This document shows, piece after piece, positions 60,656-64,000 of a DNA stretch of 64,000 nucleotides. The stretch comes from JBGAJN01 sp044224905. Lineage in GTDB: Bacteria; Verrucomicrobiota; Verrucomicrobiia; Limisphaerales; JBGAJN01. The DNA is taken from positions 1,240,001-1,304,000 of the forward strand of contig JBGAJN010000002.1 of NCBI GenBank assembly GCA_044224905.1. The letters run 5' to 3'. Position 1 is the first letter of the stretch, and every line of letters starts with the position of its first letter. The translations under genes and the position numbers were made by a program. A model generated the notes under the pieces. The model searched no databases and was not told the DNA's origin. It worked only from the letters and a program-made list of their open reading frames with translations.

Positions 60656-62632
60656 ATGTCGCGTCGACGCCTTAATCTCCTTCTCCTCGCCGCGCTTCTG
60701 CTCGCGGCCTGCGTGAACGGCGCTCCTGTCCCGTGGCCGCCGGAATACATGCAGCATCTGCCCGCCGACTATCTCGAGCGTCTCCACGACTGTTTGGTCG
60801 CCGGGACTGGACGATTGGGCCGGCTTCAATTCAGCGACAGCACGCGCAAGGATTCCATCGGCTGGGTGCGGTATGGGCAACCGGCCTTGCTGCTCGGTCA
60901 GCGCGTCGAGGAGATCAATCGCTTCTTCGAGTCCGACAAGTTCGAGTGGACGGCCAATCCGAAATTTGGGTTCAGCCTTTTTACCGTCAGCTACCTGCGG
61001 CTTTACGCGCTGATGAATTATGGCACCGGTCCGTTGAAAGGGCCGCTCTCGCCGGCTGCCATGGAAAATTTCGAGCGCGGCATGTGGCTTGTGGCGAAGG
61101 CGAACAGCAAGCTCGCCGAGGCGCAGCGCGGTGTCTGGGACGCGGAAGGTTCCGAGAACCATCACCTCGCGAGCAAGTCGTGCGATTTCCTGGCGGCGCA
61201 ATTCCTCCGCAAGCTTCCCGCGTATGCCGGCCAGAAATACGACGACGGCTCCACACCCGCGCAGCACTATGAAGCTCGCCTTGCCTACTGGTTAAAATGG
61301 TTCGACGAACGGGCGAAGCGCGGCCAGTTCGTCGAAGCCGGTTCGCCGAGCTATCAGGGCGACAGCATCAACGCGCTCTTCAACCTGCGCGATTTCGCCG
61401 AGGACAAAATTCTGCGTCGCAAGGCCGACATGTATCTCGATCTCGCGTTCGCCGTCATGGCCGAGGAAACGTTGCTCACCACTCGCGGCGGGCCGAAAAG
61501 CCGCGTGAAGGTCGGCCACGAATACGACGGCGGCATGGCGAATGACCGCAGTTACAACACGCTCTTCAACGCGCCCGGCCGCACCTTCACGCCGCTCGGC
61601 GAGAACACGCTCACGACGAGCAGTTACTTCCCGCCGCCCGCCGTCGTGAGTCTCGCGAAGGACACGAGAGGCCGCGGCACTTACTCCTTCACCACGCGCT
61701 GGCCCGGGCCGGTCGCGGAAGGAAAAGGCAAACGCTCGGGCGATCCCGATGGCGCGCTCTGGCGCACGCTCGATCCGGAGCGGAGTGTTTTGCGTTACGG
61801 ATTTTGCACACCGAGTTACGTCCTCGGCTCGGCGGGACTCGATCCGTCTTGGCTCGATGATCAGAGCATGGGCTTTCGCTGGCAGGGCGTGGTGTTCGAC
61901 GGCGATTCGCTCGCGCGCATCGGCTTCGAGGTTGCGCCGGCGAAGTCGAAGGACTGGCACGGCTTCAATACGTTCTTCAGCACGCAGGACCGCAACATTC
62001 TGATCACGCAGAAGTGGGTTCCGGTGCCGCCGAATCCCGCTTCGGCGAATCCCGCGCACCTGCGGGTTTATTTCAGCCCGACGCTCGATGCGGTGCAGGA
62101 AGAAGACGGCTGGATTTTCGTCCGGGACGGCGGTGCGTTCGCGGCGGTCAAAGTCGTGGCGGGTGGTTACGCGTGGACGCCCGCGTGGCAGCACGCTGAC
62201 GAGGTGACGAAGAATAACCGCGCATTCATCACGCTGAAGGCGGAGAACGCGCCCGTGATCCTCATCGCAAATCAAGCCGCCGACTACGACGGAAACTTTG
62301 CCGCGTTCAAAGCCGCCGTGAAGGCGCGGCCCGTGCATTACGCGGACGGCGTTCTGCGTTTTGAAACCATCACCTTCTGCGGCCCGAGCAAGCTCGGCGA
62401 GATCAACGGCAAGCCCGTCAATCTCGCGCCGGCGCGCGGCTACGATTCTCCCTTCATCCGCTCCGAGTGGGGCAGTGGACTCATCCACATTCGCAAGGGA
62501 AGCGAGACCGTGACGCTCGACTTCCGCGATCCGCAGAATCCCAAGAAAACTATCGGTGCTCCCCTCACTGCGGATTTTCCGCCGGGCGTCGGCAGCGCAC
62601 TGCCGTTCATTTTTAGCAAGCCAGCGCGATGA
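60656..62632 (+). CDS. Putative lipoprotein with alpha/alpha-toroid-like domain
   Basis: A 658-residue protein. The leader MSRRRLNLLLLAALLLAAC has a lipobox (L16-A-A-C19). Residues about 60-300 are helical, with GSENHHLASKSCDFLAAQFL and GSPSYQGDSINALFNLRDFA. The SENHHL segment and the (alpha/alpha) character recall alginate/heparinase-type lyases, but I cannot identify the catalytic residues. The C-terminal half is beta-rich. This domain order resembles polysaccharide lyases, though the match is weak. The ATG at 60656 is chosen because the residues before it lack coding character and are antisense to the cupin gene. Confidence 0.6.
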   Translation: MSRRRLNLLLLAALLLAACVNGAPVPWPPEYMQHLPADYLERLHDCLVAGTGRLGRLQFSDSTRKDSIGWVRYGQPALLLGQRVEEINRFFESDKFEWTANPKFGFSLFTVSYLRLYALMNYGTGPLKGPLSPAAMENFERGMWLVAKANSKLAEAQRGVWDAEGSENHHLASKSCDFLAAQFLRKLPAYAGQKYDDGSTPAQHYEARLAYWLKWFDERAKRGQFVEAGSPSYQGDSINALFNLRDFAEDKILRRKADMYLDLAFAVMAEETLLTTRGGPKSRVKVGHEYDGGMANDRSYNTLFNAPGRTFTPLGENTLTTSSYFPPPAVVSLAKDTRGRGTYSFTTRWPGPVAEGKGKRSGDPDGALWRTLDPERSVLRYGFCTPSYVLGSAGLDPSWLDDQSMGFRWQGVVFDGDSLARIGFEVAPAKSKDWHGFNTFFSTQDRNILITQKWVPVPPNPASANPAHLRVYFSPTLDAVQEEDGWIFVRDGGAFAAVKVVAGGYAWTPAWQHADEVTKNNRAFITLKAENAPVILIANQAADYDGNFAAFKAAVKARPVHYADGVLRFETITFCGPSKLGEINGKPVNLAPARGYDSPFIRSEWGSGLIHIRKGSETVTLDFRDPQNPKKTIGAPLTADFPPGVGSALPFIFSKPAR

Positions 62633-62717
62633 ATCCGATGGTTCACGTGCACGGTTGTCTTGTGCCGGTGCGGCGGGCTTGGTATCCATCGGGCTCACGA
62701 TTCAATTTCAATCACTC

Positions 62718-63452
62718 ATGAACCTTCGCCTCGCACTCGTTGCTCTCACTGTTGTCACCGCGTCCGCCTTTGCTGCGGAGGCGCCCAAGCTGCCCGCAAT
62801 TCCCGCCGCGCCGATTGCGCAGAAGAAGGAGTTGCTGTTCGCGGATGAATTCGAACGCGCGGAATTGGGCAAGGCGTGGGCGATCGTGGTGCCGACTTTT
62901 TCCCTCGAGAAGGGCGCGCTGAAGGGAACGCAGCTGCGGTTCGACGCGCCGGCGGCAAATGGCAAGCCCGCCGTGAAAGGGCATCAGGCCGTCATCGGCA
63001 ACGACATCCCGACGAAGGACAGCGTGATCGAGTTCCGCTTCAAGCTCGGCGGCGCGCAATCGGTTACGGCGGAGTTTGATGATCGCAAGTTCAACGGTTC
63101 GCACTACGGGCACATTTGCATGGCGCGCATCGCCGCGGACAAAATCACGCTCGTGGATCAAAAAGGACTCGCCGTCGCCCGGCCCGCTGGCGCGACCGGC
63201 GAGCCGCCGACACCCGCCGGGCGAAAGAACATCGCCTTTCCGCTCAGCCTCGATCCGCAGACCTGGCACACGTTCATGCTGGAAACGGTCGGTGATACGA
63301 TGCGCGCTTCGATCGACGGCAAGGCGGTGGCCTTCCTGCAATCTCCCGGCATCGCCCACCCGACGAAGTCGAAGGTGGAGTTCGGTTGCATGGGCAAAGA
63401 CGGCTTTTTCGACGACCTGAAAATTTGGAACGCAGAACCGGCGAAGCGTTAG
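62718..63452 (+). CDS. Secreted concanavalin-like protein, tandem copy 1
   Basis: A 244-residue protein with signal peptide MNLRLALVALTVVTASAFAA. It shows ELLFADEFERAELGKAWAIV, TAEFDDRKFNGSHYGHICM, RASIDGKAVAFLQSPGIAHP and GFFDDLKIWNAEPAKR. It is a close paralogue of the following gene and a more distant one of the gene at 55137. A jelly-roll fold is likely. A polysaccharide-related role is guessed from the neighbouring lyase-like lipoprotein and DUF1080 protein. The longer frame upstream overlaps the previous gene. Confidence 0.78.
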   Translation: MNLRLALVALTVVTASAFAAEAPKLPAIPAAPIAQKKELLFADEFERAELGKAWAIVVPTFSLEKGALKGTQLRFDAPAANGKPAVKGHQAVIGNDIPTKDSVIEFRFKLGGAQSVTAEFDDRKFNGSHYGHICMARIAADKITLVDQKGLAVARPAGATGEPPTPAGRKNIAFPLSLDPQTWHTFMLETVGDTMRASIDGKAVAFLQSPGIAHPTKSKVEFGCMGKDGFFDDLKIWNAEPAKR

Positions 63453-63515
63453 CCGGCTTGTGCTCGGGGGAGCCGCTTGGTATTTCTCGGGTCGCTCAAT
63501 TCAATTTTACATTTA

Positions 63516-64000
63516 ATGAAAACACGCCTCGCTCTCATTGCTCTTACCTTCATCACCGCGTCAGCCTTCGCCGCCGAGGTGCCCAAGCTGCCCGCGATTC
63601 CGGCGGGACCAATCGCCAAGAAAAAGGAGCTGTTGTTCTCCGATGACATGAACGGCGCCGACCACGACAAGCGCTGGCATCGCGTGGTGGACACGTTCGC
63701 GTTTGAAAACGGTGCGTTGAAAGGCACGCAGACCCGAGTGAAGGACACGCCCTCGAAGGATGGCAAGTCTGTCATCACCGCGCACGCGGCGGTGTACGGG
63801 CTCGAGGTGCCGACGAAGGACAGCGTCGTGGAATGCAAGATCCGCTTCGACGGCGCGACGATGATCGACGTGGAGTTTGACGATCGCAAATACACCGGTT
63901 CGCATTACGGGCATCTCTGCCGCGCGCAGGTGCGTCTCGACAAGGTGACGATCATGGACGAGCGCGAAGGCAGCCAGAACGAGGCGATCAAGGCGATGAA
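63516..64000 (+). CDS. Secreted concanavalin-like protein, tandem copy 2, 3' end cut by window
   Basis: 161 codons are visible before the window ends. The signal peptide MKTRLALIALTFITASAFAA and the segments KELLFSDDMNGADHDKRWHR, FENGALKGTQTRVK and FDDRKYTGSHYGHLC closely follow the preceding gene. The bases just upstream of the ATG (CTTGGTAT...TCAATT) also resemble those upstream of copy 1. This is a recent tandem duplication. The ATG at 63516 is 63 bp after the previous stop. Confidence 0.78.
   Translation, partial: MKTRLALIALTFITASAFAAEVPKLPAIPAGPIAKKKELLFSDDMNGADHDKRWHRVVDTFAFENGALKGTQTRVKDTPSKDGKSVITAHAAVYGLEVPTKDSVVECKIRFDGATMIDVEFDDRKYTGSHYGHLCRAQVRLDKVTIMDEREGSQNEAIKAM

Noticed and set aside
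61292..62698. 468-codon minus-strand frame
   Set aside because: Antisense to the toroid-like lipoprotein gene; arginine-rich shadow.
1..64000. CRISPR arrays, tRNA, rRNA, IS elements or integrase genes
   Set aside because: No regularly spaced short repeats, cloverleaf-like T-loop blocks, ribosomal sequences or transposase motifs were seen. The direct repeats at 38887 and 43732 are inside coding genes.

Overview
The window looks like chromosomal DNA from a free-living Gram-negative bacterium of the phylum Verrucomicrobiota, most likely the Pedosphaera/Limisphaera side. This is an inference from gene content. The support is a run of pseudopilins and a giant companion that resemble the 'Verru_Chthon cassette', very long secreted repeat proteins whose C-termini end in RFYR-type motifs, several DUF1080 and concanavalin-like secreted proteins, and a heptose-nucleotide enzyme that implies LPS. 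GC content is high and genes are densely packed. I found no rRNA, tRNA, CRISPR array, prophage or insertion sequence.

Layout. 1-10.1 kb is mixed housekeeping: an M81 (MlrC-like) peptidase cut by the window edge, an RraA-like protein, rfaE2, a bifunctional nuclease, holA, a STAS protein, a UvrD/PcrA helicase, a HEAT-methyltransferase fusion, and an Fe-S assembly group (HscB-like and A-type carrier). 10.3-24.5 kb is a long plus-strand type IV pilus/type II secretion-like cluster: two PilB/GspE ATPases flanking PilT, then PilC, an embedded BrnT/CopG-like toxin-antitoxin pair, five prepilins, and a 1264-residue GspK/PilX-like protein. A 1868-residue subtilase with P-domains (24.6-30.2 kb) follows and could be a cargo of this machine. 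30.4-37.9 kb carries uvrA, a 900-residue TPR protein, a second A-type Fe-S carrier with a clear promoter and terminator, and mgtE.

37.9-47.4 kb holds two related minus-strand secreted repeat proteins. The smaller has a one-base frameshift beside a 268-bp near-perfect direct repeat. The larger (2354 residues) has five in-frame tandem units spaced 732, 792, 732 and 735 bp. 47.5-49.8 kb is thiC behind a promoter and a TPP riboswitch. 49.8-52.9 kb is a compact accessory pair: a PD-(D/E)XK nuclease-like protein overlapping a zinc-ribbon DNA methyltransferase, a probable restriction-modification system of unusual make-up.

53-64 kb is a patchwork of small-domain genes (DUF4256, cupins, DUF5069, ArsR plus SRPBCC, YciI) and secreted proteins (DUF1080, concanavalin-like paralogues, a toroid-like lipoprotein). 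An exact 8-4-8 palindrome upstream of the ArsR gene fills the promoter spacer and is a strong autoregulatory operator candidate. The window ends inside a fresh tandem duplicate of a secreted concanavalin-like protein.
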